From: Winogradskya humida
GTDB taxonomy: Bacteria; Actinomycetota; Actinomycetes; Mycobacteriales; Micromonosporaceae
Reading direction: 5' to 3'
Assembly: GCF_016862215.1 (NCBI RefSeq)
Contig: NZ_BOMN01000064.1
Span: 16,624-80,623 of the forward strand
DNA length: 64,000 nucleotides
A model generated the notes under the pieces. That model searched no databases, had not been told where the DNA came from, and worked only from the letters and a program-made list of their open reading frames with translations. The position numbers and the translations under genes are program-made. This document shows, one piece after another, positions 44,518 through 52,831 of the stretch (positions within the stretch are counted from its first letter, which is position 1; each line of letters begins with the position of its first letter).

Positions 44518-45606
44518 TCACCAGACCCCACGGAAGCTGGAACGCCCCTGCTCCGACAGCCCACCCGCAGCACGCCCCTGCCCAGCACGGCTTTCATGAC
44601 GCCGGCTCTGACCGTCGCCGACCTGCCCGTCACGGACCTGCCCGTCACGGACCTGCCCGGACCTGACTTGATCGGCTTGGCCCTGGCCCTGGCCCTGCCC
44701 AGCTCGGACCGGCCCGACGTGGACCTGCCCAGCTTGAACCTGCTCGGACCTGACCTGCCCGGACCTGACCTGCTCGGCCTGGCCCTGCCCCTGCCCAGCT
44801 CGGACCGGCCCGACGTGGACCCGCCCAGCTTGAACCCGCTCGGCCTGACCCCGCCCAGCTTGAACCCGCTCGGCCTGACCCCGCCCAGCTTGAACCTGCC
44901 CAGCCCGACCCTGCCCAGCCCGGACCCGCTCGGCCTGGCCCTGCCCGGCTTGAACCTTCCCGGCCCGACCCTGCCCAGCACGGACCCGCTCGGCCTGACC
45001 AGCCCGGATGCGCTCGGAGTAGGCCTGCTCGGCGTGGGTGGGGTCGGGGGTTGGGCGGCGGCGGGGAGCTCGGGTGGGGTGGGGGTTGAAGGCTGGGGTG
45101 AGGCGCCAGGTCAGGGCGGCGAGGACAAAGGCGACAGAGATGGCGGTGACTGTGCGCAGCCACCAGGTGCCGCCGTCCGTGCCGGTCTGCAGGCCGTGCA
45201 GGACCGCGATGGGCCAGCACAGGTAGGCGAGCCAGTGCACCGCACGCCAGGCGCGGGCGCCCAGCCGTTGGCGCAGGAGGCTGGTCACGATCAGCGCGAT
45301 GATCAGGTCGAAGGCTAGGGTGCCCAGGCCCAGCCAGAGCGGGCGATAGGTGCCGGCGAAGGGCACGAGGAGGTCGAAGAAGCGCAGTTGCGCGTATGGG
45401 TCGAAGTAGAGGCTGACCACATGTCCGACGAGAAAGACCACCGCGAGCAGCGCGGCATTGCGGTGCAGGAGGTTGACGGCGAAGCGGGGCAGGCCGAACG
45501 CGGGCTGCCCGGAGCGTGCGCCGATGCCCAGAGCGACCACGATGGAGAGCAGGACGAGCGAGACCAGCCCGGTGCCGCGTCCGAAGTACCAGAGGGCGTC
45601 GGTCAT
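44518..45606 (-). CDS. Ferric-reductase-like membrane protein with repetitive C-terminal tail
   Basis: 362 residues from the ATG at 45606, which overlaps the ApbE stop. Residues 1-195 hold about six helices with heme-type His (LLHRNAALLAVVFLVGHVVSLY, VHWLAYLCWPIAVLHGLQTGTD). This resembles the ferric-reductase/YedZ-like cytochrome b family. The remaining 165 residues are a low-complexity Ala/Gly/Gln/Arg/Val tail of units such as QAERVQAGRG and VRAGQGQGQ, predicted disordered and basic, on the cytoplasmic side if the helix count is right. Confidence 0.8.
   Translation of the reverse strand: MTDALWYFGRGTGLVSLVLLSIVVALGIGARSGQPAFGLPRFAVNLLHRNAALLAVVFLVGHVVSLYFDPYAQLRFFDLLVPFAGTYRPLWLGLGTLAFDLIIALIVTSLLRQRLGARAWRAVHWLAYLCWPIAVLHGLQTGTDGGTWWLRTVTAISVAFVLAALTWRLTPAFNPHPTRAPRRRPTPDPTHAEQAYSERIRAGQAERVRAGQGRAGKVQAGQGQAERVRAGQGRAGQVQAGRGQAERVQAGRGQAERVQAGRVHVGPVRAGQGQGQAEQVRSGQVRSEQVQAGQVHVGPVRAGQGQGQGQADQVRSGQVRDGQVRDGQVGDGQSRRHESRAGQGRAAGGLSEQGRSSFRGVW
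44640..45010. repeat. GC-rich minisatellite in the tail of the ferric-reductase-like gene
   Basis: Imperfect repeats of CTGCCCAGC, CTCGGCCTG and TTGAACC words with periods of 15-30 bp, including two near-identical blocks beginning near 44678 and 44765. Because the repeats lack stop codons, long open frames occur on both strands here. Confidence 0.85.
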
Positions 45607-46517
45607 TGCGGCCACCCGCCCAGCCGCGTCTCGTCCAGGCCCGGGGTGACGAGCCGCGACGGGACACTCCCGAGCAGGTCGACCGCCCCGTGCCCGCGGA
45701 CGATCGCCGCAGTGCTCAGCGTGTTGGCTCGCAGGCACGAGAACGCGGCGACCGAGACCGTACGCCAGACCGGGCGCACCGGAAGCCCGGTCCGTGGGTC
45801 GAGGATGTGGTGCAGCTGCTCGCCGGGACGGCCCCAGACGCGGCCGGCCGTGCTGGACGTGGCGAGCGCGGCGCCGGCCGGGAGCCGGATCACGCAGCTC
45901 GGGTCGCCGGGCCGGTCCTGCACGAGCACCCGCCATCCGCCGTCCTGCGCGGGCCCGGCGGTGGCGATGTCCCCGCCGAGAGCAACCATGACCCCAACCC
46001 CGAGCTGCACAGCCACCCGGGCAGCGGCCCGATCCGCGGCGGCGGCTTTCGCGGTGGCGCCGAGGTCCAGAAGGACGCCGTCCGGAACGGTCAGCAACTC
46101 TCCGTCGAGCCAGACGCTGCGCCAGTCGGGCGTGGCGAAGACGCGGACGGCGGGGGCGACCTGCCGCCCGGTGATCGCAGCGAAGTCCCGGTCGTAGCCG
46201 AGCCCGCACAGAGCGCCGCCAACGGTCGGGTCGACATCCCCGCCGGTCTGGCGCGCGGCGTCCAGGGCGGCGGCCACGAGGTCGGCCAGCAGCGGGCTGA
46301 CGGTCACTGGCAGCCCCCGGGACCGGCAGGCGTTGCGCAGCTCGGAGTCGGGCCGGAATCGGCTGCACGCGGCGTCGACGGCGGCGAGCTCGGCACGGAC
46401 CAGGGCTGCGGCGTCCTCGACAGCGGCGGGGTCGGTGACCACGATCCGCGCGGTGGTGCCCCAGACGGACCACTGCGCGGTGTCGGCGCCGACCGGAAGC
46501 GTCTCGATCAACGGCAT
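45603..46517 (-). CDS. apbE: FAD:protein FMN transferase ApbE
   Basis: 304 residues from the ATG at 46517, ribosome binding site GGAGG. WGTTARIVV and FRPDSELRNAC near the start, DLGATAKAAAADRAAA, GGDIATAG and HHILDPRTGLPV are the conserved FAD/Mg2+ motifs. It transfers FMN onto Thr/Ser of exported flavoproteins using FAD. No FMN_bind-domain substrate gene is in this operon. No clear signal peptide; the N-terminus begins at the catalytic domain. Confidence 0.9.
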   Translation of the reverse strand: MPLIETLPVGADTAQWSVWGTTARIVVTDPAAVEDAAALVRAELAAVDAACSRFRPDSELRNACRSRGLPVTVSPLLADLVAAALDAARQTGGDVDPTVGGALCGLGYDRDFAAITGRQVAPAVRVFATPDWRSVWLDGELLTVPDGVLLDLGATAKAAAADRAAARVAVQLGVGVMVALGGDIATAGPAQDGGWRVLVQDRPGDPSCVIRLPAGAALATSSTAGRVWGRPGEQLHHILDPRTGLPVRPVWRTVSVAAFSCLRANTLSTAAIVRGHGAVDLLGSVPSRLVTPGLDETRLGGWPQ

Positions 46518-46518
46518 C

Positions 46519-46875
46519 TCAGGAACCTCCCGACGTCGATTGCCCGGAGTCGCTGCCCCCGCTGGAGAGCTGCGGCGAATCGCTGCTCGAACTGTCGCTG
46601 CTCGAACCGCTGGAGCTGCTGGAGCTGCTGTCACTGCTCGAACTGTCGCTGCTGCTGGAGCCGGTGCTGTCGGAGCCGGTGCTGTCGGAGCCGGTGCTGT
46701 CGGAGCCGGTGCTGTCGGAGGTCGTGGTGGAGGTGTCCGTGCTGGTGGAAGTGCTGCTACCTGAGGTGGTCGCGGCATGGGCCGCCACCCCCGCTGCCAG
46801 CGTGCCGGCAATGCCGGCTGCCACGAGCGCCCCTGTGATCGCGGTGGTGCGGCGTAGTGCCTTGTCCCGGTCCAT
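46519..46875 (-). CDS. Ser/Asp/Thr-rich exported protein
   Basis: 118 residues. An N-terminal signal or anchor (TTAITGALVAAGIAGTLAAGVAAHA) followed by 80 residues almost entirely Ser, Thr, Asp and Gly, including four copies of the DSTGS unit. No folded domain. First gene of the redox operon, 1 nt before apbE. It may be the leader-plus-linker of a flavoprotein that lost its FMN domain, or a cell-wall spacer. Confidence 0.75.
   Translation of the reverse strand: MDRDKALRRTTAITGALVAAGIAGTLAAGVAAHAATTSGSSTSTSTDTSTTTSDSTGSDSTGSDSTGSDSTGSSSSDSSSSDSSSSSSSGSSSDSSSSDSPQLSSGGSDSGQSTSGGS
46658..46717. repeat. 15-bp tandem repeat, four copies
   Basis: GAGCCGGTGCTGTCG repeated from 46658, 46673, 46688 and 46703; it encodes the DSTGS units in frame. 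Confidence 0.9.
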
Positions 46876-46893
46876 CGGATCGCCTCCCTCTTT

Positions 46894-46907
46894 GTTGACG
46901 ACTCAAC
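46894..46907. promoter_or_regulatory. Palindrome upstream of the redox operon
   Basis: GTTGACGACTCAAC: arms GTTGA and TCAAC are a perfect inverted repeat around CGAC, 19 nt upstream of the first start codon. Candidate repressor site; regulator unknown. Confidence 0.5.
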
Positions 46908-46970
46908 CAATGTGCGGGGGTAACCTCTCTCAGCCCTGTGGCCCTGCTGAGCGCTTCCTGTGGATGCTCG

Positions 46971-47588
46971 TCAGAGCATTCCGAGCTCCATGGCCCTGGT
47001 GACGGCGGCGGTGCGATCGTCGACGCCCAATTTGTTGAAGGCCCGGAGCAGGTGCGTTTTGACCGTCGCCTCGGAGATGCCCAGCTCGCGCCCGATGTCG
47101 GAGTTGGTCGCCCCGCGGGCCACCAGCCGCAGCACCTCCGCTTCCCGCGCCGACAGGCTCGGCACGGCAGGACTGCGAACCTGCCGCACCAGCGTGGAGG
47201 CGACGCTCGGCGCGAGCACCATTTCGCCCCGAGCTGCGGCCCGGACCGCCGTCGCCAGGTCGGCCGGGGTCGTGTCCTTCAGCAGGTAACCCCCGGCACC
47301 GGCCTCGATCGCGCGCAGGATGTCGCGGTCCGACTCGTAGGTCGTGAGCACCAGCACCCGCACGCCCGGCACCCGCCCCAGAATCGCACCGGTCGCCTCG
47401 ACCCCGTCCCCACCCGGCATCCGCAGATCCATCAGCACGATGTCGGGCCGCAGCTGCACGGCGAGGGCGACACCCTCGGCACCCGAGGAAGCTTCCCCGA
47501 CCACGTTCAGGTCGGCCTCGATCTCCAACATCCCCCGCAGCCCGTGCCGGACCACGGGGTGATCGTCCACCAGCAGGATCCGGATCAT
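46971..47588 (-). CDS. NarL/LiaR-type response regulator
   Basis: 205 residues from the ATG at 47588, overlapping the kinase stop (ATGA). Receiver domain with Asp8/Asp9, phospho-acceptor Asp54 (DIVLMDLRMP) and LLKD Lys. LuxR-type HTH: LSAREAEVLRLVARGATNSDIGRELGISEATVKTHLLRAFNKLGV. Probably controls the ABC exporter genes in the same operon. Confidence 0.93.
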   Translation of the reverse strand: MIRILLVDDHPVVRHGLRGMLEIEADLNVVGEASSGAEGVALAVQLRPDIVLMDLRMPGGDGVEATGAILGRVPGVRVLVLTTYESDRDILRAIEAGAGGYLLKDTTPADLATAVRAAARGEMVLAPSVASTLVRQVRSPAVPSLSAREAEVLRLVARGATNSDIGRELGISEATVKTHLLRAFNKLGVDDRTAAVTRAMELGML

Positions 47589-48697
47589 GCCGGGACCTCC
47601 AATTCGACCGTGGTTCCCTGGCCCGGGGCGCTCCGCACGGACAGCGTGCCGCCGGCCTGTTCGGCTCTGGACCGCATTCCGTTGAGACCGAACCCGGGTG
47701 AATCCCCGCCGGTGAACCCGCAACCGTTGTCGCGAACGGTCAGCCGGACCTGGCCCACGGCATACGCGAGCACCACTGTCACCTCGGTCGCTTCGGCATG
47801 CCGGCGGATGTTGGTGAGGGCTTCCTGCGTCGTCCGCAGCAGCACGACCTCGAGCGCGGTCGGCAGGTGGCGGGGCTCCCCGGTCGTGCGGAACGTCGCG
47901 GTGGCGGGGGTGCCGCTCGTCGCTGCCCGGGTGACCTGACGGCGCAGCGCGTCGGGCAGCGAGTCCGTGCCCAGGGCGGAGGGCGTCAGGGCCGCGACCA
48001 GGGCACGGGACTCGGCCAGGTTCTCCTTCGCCGTCTCGACGGCCAGTCGCAGCCGTTCGTCGGCGAGCTTCGGGTCGGCGGCCTGCAGCAACGTGATGAT
48101 GCTGGTGAAGCCCTGGGCGAGCGTGTCGTGGATCTCGCCGGCCAGGCGGGTGCGCTCCGCGGCGACGCCCGCCTCGTGCGAGAGCCGGCCGACTTCGGCG
48201 CGGCTGTTCTCAAGCTCGGTGATGAGCTGGGCCCGCTCCTGGCTCTCCCCGATGATCCTGTTGATGAACAGACCGAAACCGGCGGAAACCACGGTGGTCA
48301 TGACGAAGATCGGGCCGTACACCGTGACGAACTCGTGGTCCTGGCCGCCGCGGACGTAGCCGGCGAGGATCGGTACGAGGTTGGCGGCGACCACGGCGAT
48401 GATCGCCTGGCGCAGTTCCAGGATCAGGAACATCATCGGGCAGACCGCGAACAGCACATAGTTGACGGTCCCGACCGCATACGAGCCGGCCGCGAACGCG
48501 AGCACGATCGCTGCCGCATACCAGACGGCCGAGCGCCCCGCACGCACCAGGCGACGCCCCCAGAGCCCGTAGAGACCGGCGATGGCCACGATCGCCAGCT
48601 CCGCGTAGGCGGTGTCGGGGCCTCGTTCGAAGGCCACCGTCACGCCCACGCCGACCAGCACCACCCCGAAGAAGAGGTCCCAGAATCCTTGAGGCAT
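47585..48697 (-). CDS. Sensor histidine kinase, HisKA_3 (LiaS/DesK-like)
   Basis: 370 residues from the ATG at 48697. Five or so N-terminal helices without a large sensor domain (1-145), then the HisKA_3 H-box AGEIHDTLAQGFTSIITLLQ (His190) and an ATPase domain with VVLLRTTQEALTNIRRHAEA (N-box), DNGCGFTG and GFGLNGMRSRAEQ. An intramembrane-sensing kinase that probably detects membrane or antibiotic stress. TGATG overlap with the permease. Confidence 0.92.
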   Translation of the reverse strand: MPQGFWDLFFGVVLVGVGVTVAFERGPDTAYAELAIVAIAGLYGLWGRRLVRAGRSAVWYAAAIVLAFAAGSYAVGTVNYVLFAVCPMMFLILELRQAIIAVVAANLVPILAGYVRGGQDHEFVTVYGPIFVMTTVVSAGFGLFINRIIGESQERAQLITELENSRAEVGRLSHEAGVAAERTRLAGEIHDTLAQGFTSIITLLQAADPKLADERLRLAVETAKENLAESRALVAALTPSALGTDSLPDALRRQVTRAATSGTPATATFRTTGEPRHLPTALEVVLLRTTQEALTNIRRHAEATEVTVVLAYAVGQVRLTVRDNGCGFTGGDSPGFGLNGMRSRAEQAGGTLSVRSAPGQGTTVELEVPA

Positions 48698-49518
48698 CAG
48701 TCGCGTCGGCTCGTCCAGCGGAACGTGGTCAGGCACAGCACCAATCCGACCACACACCAGGCACCGAGAACCAAGGCGATGCGCCCGTGCTCCCAGGCAC
48801 CCCCCGCTTCGAAAGTGGTGGCGGCGTCCGGCAGGAAGACCGAGCGGAAGCCCTGAGCCATCCACTTGACCGGGAAGACCGACGCGAAGGTGATCATCCA
48901 GTCGGGCAGCTGGGTGATCGGGTGGATGAAGACACCGGAGAGAAACTGCAGGGCGACGACCGGGACGTTGAGCACCGCGCCGGCCGTGCGGGAGTTGCGG
49001 ACCAGGGCGCTGGCGGCGATGCCGAGCAGGCCACAGGACGTCACGCTCAGCACGAACAGCCACGCGAAGGTCACCCAGCGGCCCGCCTCGGACGGCAGTG
49101 GCATATCGAAGACGAGCACCCCGACCGCGAGCAGCACCACGACCTCCCCCGCGGTCAGTGCTGCCACCAGGATCAGCTTGCCCAGGAAGTAGGCGGTGGC
49201 GGTAACCGGTGTGCCACGCAGCCGCTTGAGCGTGCCGTCCTCCCGATCGGTCGCGATGCCGACGCCCATCGTGATGAACGAGGTCGAGATCACCCCGTAG
49301 GCGATCATGCTGGAGGTGAACACCTGGGCCGCGCTGAGCCCGGGCAGGTCGTAGCTGTCGGTGAAGATCGCCCCGAAGAGCAGCAGCAACATCGCGGGGA
49401 AGAAGAACGTGAAGATGAGCGAGGTTTTGTCCCGCATGAACTGCAGGAGCTCGATCCCGCCGCGCCGGACACCGATCGTCAGGGTGCTCACCGCGGGTGC
49501 GAGAGACGTCGTGGTCAT
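48697..49518 (-). CDS. ABC-2 type permease
   Basis: 273 residues. Six helices. Typical ABC-2 features: LLQFMRDKTSLIFTFFFPAMLLLLFGAIF, DREDGTLKRLRGTPV and FLSGVFIHPITQLPDWM. Forms an exporter with the ATPase of the preceding gene and is co-transcribed with the two-component system. Substrate unknown; lipid II-targeting antibiotic resistance is a common role. Confidence 0.9.
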   Translation of the reverse strand: MTTTSLAPAVSTLTIGVRRGGIELLQFMRDKTSLIFTFFFPAMLLLLFGAIFTDSYDLPGLSAAQVFTSSMIAYGVISTSFITMGVGIATDREDGTLKRLRGTPVTATAYFLGKLILVAALTAGEVVVLLAVGVLVFDMPLPSEAGRWVTFAWLFVLSVTSCGLLGIAASALVRNSRTAGAVLNVPVVALQFLSGVFIHPITQLPDWMITFASVFPVKWMAQGFRSVFLPDAATTFEAGGAWEHGRIALVLGAWCVVGLVLCLTTFRWTSRRD

Positions 49519-50342
49519 CGGGCTTCTCCGATCAGGGCGAGATAGGTGTCCTCCAGCGTGGGACGGGTGACGGTCAGGCCGGCGAGATCGGCACCCTCCG
49601 CGACCAGCCGCATGATCAGGGCGACCGGGTCGGCCGCGTGCTCGCGGTGACCGCCGGACCAGCTCACCACGGCCTCCGCGGTGGCCCGGCCGCCGAGCGT
49701 CGCGGGCGTCCCCTCGGCCACGATGGCACCGTCGGCGATGACGGCGAGCCGATCGGCGAGCGCCTCGGCCTCGTCCAGATAGTGCGTGGTCAGCAGGATC
49801 GTGGTGCCCTCGGCGGAGAGCCTGCGGATGAGATCCCAGAACTGCCGTCGCGCCTCGGGGTCGAAACCGGTGGTGGGCTCGTCGAGAAAAACAATCTCGG
49901 GGCGCCCGACGATCCCGAGCGCGACGTCGAGCCGGCGGCGCTGGCCGCCGGAGAGAGTGCGGACCTTGGCCTTGGCCTTGTCGGTGAGGCCGACGAGATC
50001 GATGACCTCGGCGACCCCGCGGGGGTTGGGGTAGCAGCCACCGATATGCCGCACGATCTCGTGCACGGTGAGATCGGCCGCGTCGGCTGTGGACTGCAGC
50101 ACGATGCCGATGCGCGCCCGCCAGTGCCGGTCGGCGTGCCCGGGGTCGAGGCCGAGCACGGTGACCTCGCCGGAGGTGCGGCGGCGGTGCCCCTCGAGAA
50201 TCTCGACGGTGGTGGTCTTGCCGGCCCCGTTGGGCCCGAGCAGGGCGAACACTTCGCCGACCTCGACATCGAGGTCAAGACCATCGACGGCGCGGTGGGA
50301 TCCGTAGGTCTTCCGGAGGCCCCTGACATTTATCGCGGTCAT
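49515..50342 (-). CDS. ABC-2 exporter ATPase (DrrA/CcmA type)
   Basis: 275 residues from the ATG at 50342. Walker A GPNGAGKT, Q-loop IVLQSTADAADL, signature LSGGQRRR, Walker B IVFLDEPTTGFD, switch ILLTTHYLDEAEALADR, and the C-terminal extension of drug-efflux ATPases. Stop overlaps the permease start. Confidence 0.93.
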   Translation of the reverse strand: MTAINVRGLRKTYGSHRAVDGLDLDVEVGEVFALLGPNGAGKTTTVEILEGHRRRTSGEVTVLGLDPGHADRHWRARIGIVLQSTADAADLTVHEIVRHIGGCYPNPRGVAEVIDLVGLTDKAKAKVRTLSGGQRRRLDVALGIVGRPEIVFLDEPTTGFDPEARRQFWDLIRRLSAEGTTILLTTHYLDEAEALADRLAVIADGAIVAEGTPATLGGRATAEAVVSWSGGHREHAADPVALIMRLVAEGADLAGLTVTRPTLEDTYLALIGEAR

Positions 50343-50396
50343 GCCATTGAGCCTGCCGGGCCGGGCCGTTTCGCGGGACGACCGAGTGACGGTCAA

Positions 50397-50424
50397 CCGC
50401 TGTCCACCGTTCGGTGGACAGCGG
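50397..50424 (-). terminator. Terminator between the two ABC-2 operons
   Basis: CCGCTGTCCACC pairs perfectly with GGTGGACAGCGG over GTTC. It lies 5 nt beyond the stop of the upstream permease, separating the two transporters. Confidence 0.9.
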
Positions 50425-50429
50425 CGTGA

Positions 50430-51191
50430 CTACTCCCAGCGGAACTTGCGGGCGGCCAGCGTCAGCGCGATGGCGGCCCAGAGCGTGAGGCTGAGCCAGA
50501 TCGAACCCGGCACCGCGGTGCCGTCCGTGAGCGTGTCACGCAGCGCCTGGGCGTGCGCGGCCAGCGGGAGCACGAAATATCCCGCCGTGCCCAGATCGGG
50601 AGCGGCGAACATGATGCCACCGGCGGCCAGCATCAGCACGTAGATCAGCGTCGCCCCCGCGGTCACCGTCTCCGGGCGCAGCAGACTGGCGATGAGCAGG
50701 GCGAACCCGCAGTAGGCGGCGGTCGCCAGCACCGTGACCCCGACGGCGGGCAGCACCTGCGAGAAATCGGGACGCCAGCCGACGGCCACGCCGACCAGCG
50801 CCAGCGCGAGGATCTGGATGCCGACCAGGCACAGGATCGCTGCGGTCTTCGAGAAGAGCAGGCCGGGGCGGGTGAGCGGCGAGGCACCGAGCCTTTTCAA
50901 CACGCCGTAACTGCGCTCATAACCGGTAGTGATCGCCTGCCCGGTGAACGCCGTGGACATCACCGTCAGAGCGAGCACACCGGGCACCACGTAGCCGAGC
51001 CGGTCGTCGGTGGGCACGTTGGTGGCCTCGGTGAGACCGGCGCCCAGCAGCACGAGCAGCGGCACGCCCATGGCCAGCACGACGGCCTCGCCGCGGCGGG
51101 CGGTGAGCACGAGCTCCATGCGTACCTGACTCTTGAGGATGGCGCGCATCGGAGCGCGACCCGGCGACGGGGTGAAGGTTCCGGTTGTCAT
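50430..51191 (-). CDS. ABC-2 type permease, second exporter
   Basis: 253 residues, six helices (AVVLAMGVPLLVLLGAGL, VVPGVLALTVMSTAFTGQA, YERSYGVLKRLGASPLTRPG as the coupling region). ATGA overlap with its ATPase. Same general type as 48697-49518 but not a recent duplicate. Confidence 0.9.
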   Translation of the reverse strand: MTTGTFTPSPGRAPMRAILKSQVRMELVLTARRGEAVVLAMGVPLLVLLGAGLTEATNVPTDDRLGYVVPGVLALTVMSTAFTGQAITTGYERSYGVLKRLGASPLTRPGLLFSKTAAILCLVGIQILALALVGVAVGWRPDFSQVLPAVGVTVLATAAYCGFALLIASLLRPETVTAGATLIYVLMLAAGGIMFAAPDLGTAGYFVLPLAAHAQALRDTLTDGTAVPGSIWLSLTLWAAIALTLAARKFRWE

Positions 51192-52102
51192 CGGGTCGCT
51201 CCCGCGGTCAGGGCCAGGTAGACGTCTTCGAGCGTGCGGCGGCGGGTGTTGACCGCGGTGACCTGCGCCCCGGCCCGTGCGAACCAGGCCAGCACCTCGG
51301 CGAGCGACTCCGTGTCGAGGGTGCCGGCGATCGCATACTCGCCGGGGCCTTCCTCAGTCACTTTGGCGTCGAGTTGGGCGGCGAGCGGCGCGATGGCGAG
51401 GCCGGGCTCAGCTCGCACCTGCAGGAGGTCGATGCCGGCAGCGGCCGTGAGCTCGGCGGGCGTGCCGGTTGCCGCGACGGTGCCGTTGTCCATGATTACC
51501 ACTTGGTCCGCGAGGCTTTCGGCCTCGTCGAGCAGGTGGGTGGTGAGCAATACCGAGACGCCGTCGGCGCGCAGGCTGTCGACGAGCTCCCACGTGGTCT
51601 GCCGGGCGCCGACGTCCATGCCGGCCGTCGGCTCGTCGAGGAAGACCAGCTCGGGGCGGCCGACGAGCGCGACGGCGAGGGAGAGCCGCTGCTGCTCGCC
51701 GCCGGAGAGCCGACGGAACCGGGTCTTGGCGAACTTCCGCAGGCCCAGGCGATCGAGCAGCATGTCCACATCGAGCGGATTGGCTGCGTACGACGCGAAG
51801 AGCTGGAGGATCTCCCCTGCGGTGGCCCAGGGATAGACGCCGCCGGACTGCAGCATGATGCCGAGCCGCGGCATGAGGTCGTCGTGATCGGCTATCGGAT
51901 CGAGGCCGAGCACCCGCGCGGAACCGCCGTCCGGGCCGCGGAAACCCTCGCAGACCTGGAGCAGGCTTGTCTTTCCGGCGCCGTTGTTGCCGAGCAGGGC
52001 AAGGATCGAACCGCGCGGGACGGAAAGTGACACTCCGTCAACGGCTGTGACCTCGCCGTACTTGACGACGACGTCCCGCACCTCGACGGCGTTCTCAAGC
52101 AT
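51188..52102 (-). CDS. ABC-2 exporter ATPase, second exporter
   Basis: 304 residues from the ATG at 52102; an ATG at 52180 would add 26 residues and would sit on the palindrome. Walker A GNNGAGKT (Asn instead of Pro), Q-loop IMLQSGGVYPWATA, signature LSGGEQQR, Walker B LVFLDEPTAGMD, switch LLTTHLLDEAESLAD. C-terminal domain as in DrrA. First gene of its two-gene operon. Confidence 0.92.
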   Translation of the reverse strand: MLENAVEVRDVVVKYGEVTAVDGVSLSVPRGSILALLGNNGAGKTSLLQVCEGFRGPDGGSARVLGLDPIADHDDLMPRLGIMLQSGGVYPWATAGEILQLFASYAANPLDVDMLLDRLGLRKFAKTRFRRLSGGEQQRLSLAVALVGRPELVFLDEPTAGMDVGARQTTWELVDSLRADGVSVLLTTHLLDEAESLADQVVIMDNGTVAATGTPAELTAAAGIDLLQVRAEPGLAIAPLAAQLDAKVTEEGPGEYAIAGTLDTESLAEVLAWFARAGAQVTAVNTRRRTLEDVYLALTAGATR

Positions 52103-52179
52103 GCCCGAACTGTACTTGGCACTTCGCGGGGAACCCCCGGGGTGTGGCCCAGACCGCTGTTTGCCGGTATGCTCAGTCA

Positions 52180-52193
52180 TGGGAGCGCTCCCA
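52180..52193. promoter_or_regulatory. Perfect CebR-like operator
   Basis: TGGGAGCGCTCCCA is a perfect 14-bp CG-centred palindrome identical to the Streptomyces CebR box. It is in the divergent region between the ABC-2 exporter and RNase HI genes, 78 nt upstream of the exporter ATPase start. Confidence 0.65.
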
Positions 52194-52198
52194 AGCAC

Positions 52199-52313
52199 AT
52201 GGTGACGCTCTCGGAAATGAGTCTGCGGGGGCAGGCCGCCGATCCGGCAACGGTTCCCCCCGGGACCTGCAACGTCACGCAGGTCACCGGGTCGGCGGCC
52301 TGACACTGCCCGC
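52199..52313 (+). other. Structured leader with a 34-codon ORF
   Basis: An ORF from ATG 52199 to TGA 52301-52303 gives 34 residues (MVTLSEMSLRGQAADPATV...TGSAA). Much of it lies in a long hairpin: CAGGCCGCCGA at 52232-52242 with TCGGCGGCCTG at 52292-52302, closed outside by GCGGG/CCCGC and inside by GACCTGC/GCAGGTC. It lies 18 nt upstream of RNase HI on the same strand. No T-run. Possibly a leader peptide, an RNA switch or a new small protein. Confidence 0.4.
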
Positions 52314-52331
52314 CTTGTAGGGTTTCCCGCC

Positions 52332-52796
52332 ATGAGTCCGGTCAGTGCGGTGGAGATCTACACGGATGGCGCATGCGTGCCCAACCCCGGACCCGGTGGC
52401 TGGGGTGCGGTGCTGCGCTGGGGCACCAGCGAGAAGGATCTCTGCGGCGGTGAGGCCGGCCAGACGACCAACAACCGCATGGAACTAATGGCCCCCATCC
52501 GTGCTCTCGAGAGCCTCAACCGCGCGCCTCTGACGGTGATGCTCTATACGGACAGCATCTACGTACGGGACGGCATCACGAAGTGGCTGCCACGCTGGAA
52601 GGCCAACGGCTGGCAGACCTCGGCGAAGCAGCCGGTGAAGAACGTCGACCTCTGGCAGCTCCTCGACGCGGCCGTGCGCCGTCATGACGTGCAGTGGCAC
52701 TGGGTGAAGGGCCACGCCGGGCACCCCGAGAACGAGCGGGCCGACCGGCTGGCAGCTCGTGGCCTGCAGGAAGCCGTGGCCGCGGCCCGCGTCTGA
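52332..52796 (+). CDS. rnhA: Ribonuclease HI
   Basis: 154 residues. The DEDD core is present: Asp12 in EIYTDGACVPNPG, Glu51 in NNRMELMAP, Asp74 in MLYTDSIYV, Asp in NERADRLA, and the catalytic-loop His in VKGHAGHPEN. Degrades the RNA of RNA-DNA hybrids. Length is normal for the bacterial type. No basic-protrusion loss seen (KWLPRWKANGWQ present). Confidence 0.95.
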   Translation: MSPVSAVEIYTDGACVPNPGPGGWGAVLRWGTSEKDLCGGEAGQTTNNRMELMAPIRALESLNRAPLTVMLYTDSIYVRDGITKWLPRWKANGWQTSAKQPVKNVDLWQLLDAAVRRHDVQWHWVKGHAGHPENERADRLAARGLQEAVAAARV

Positions 52797-52831
52797 AAAA
52801 ATGTCGTACCCCCGGCCTAGCGTCCCCGGGC

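Noticed and set aside
44428..45318. A long plus-strand open frame opposite the ferric-reductase-like tail
   Set aside because: It exists because the repeat lacks stop codons on both strands; the sequence is Pro/Leu/Asp low complexity with no domain, and the minus-strand gene has clear helices and a coupled start.
46658..46717. DSTGS units as certain ApbE flavinylation sites
   Set aside because: Known sites follow a Ser/Thr-Gly-Ala-Ser/Thr pattern with a downstream Thr; the Ala is missing here, so I keep it only as speculation.
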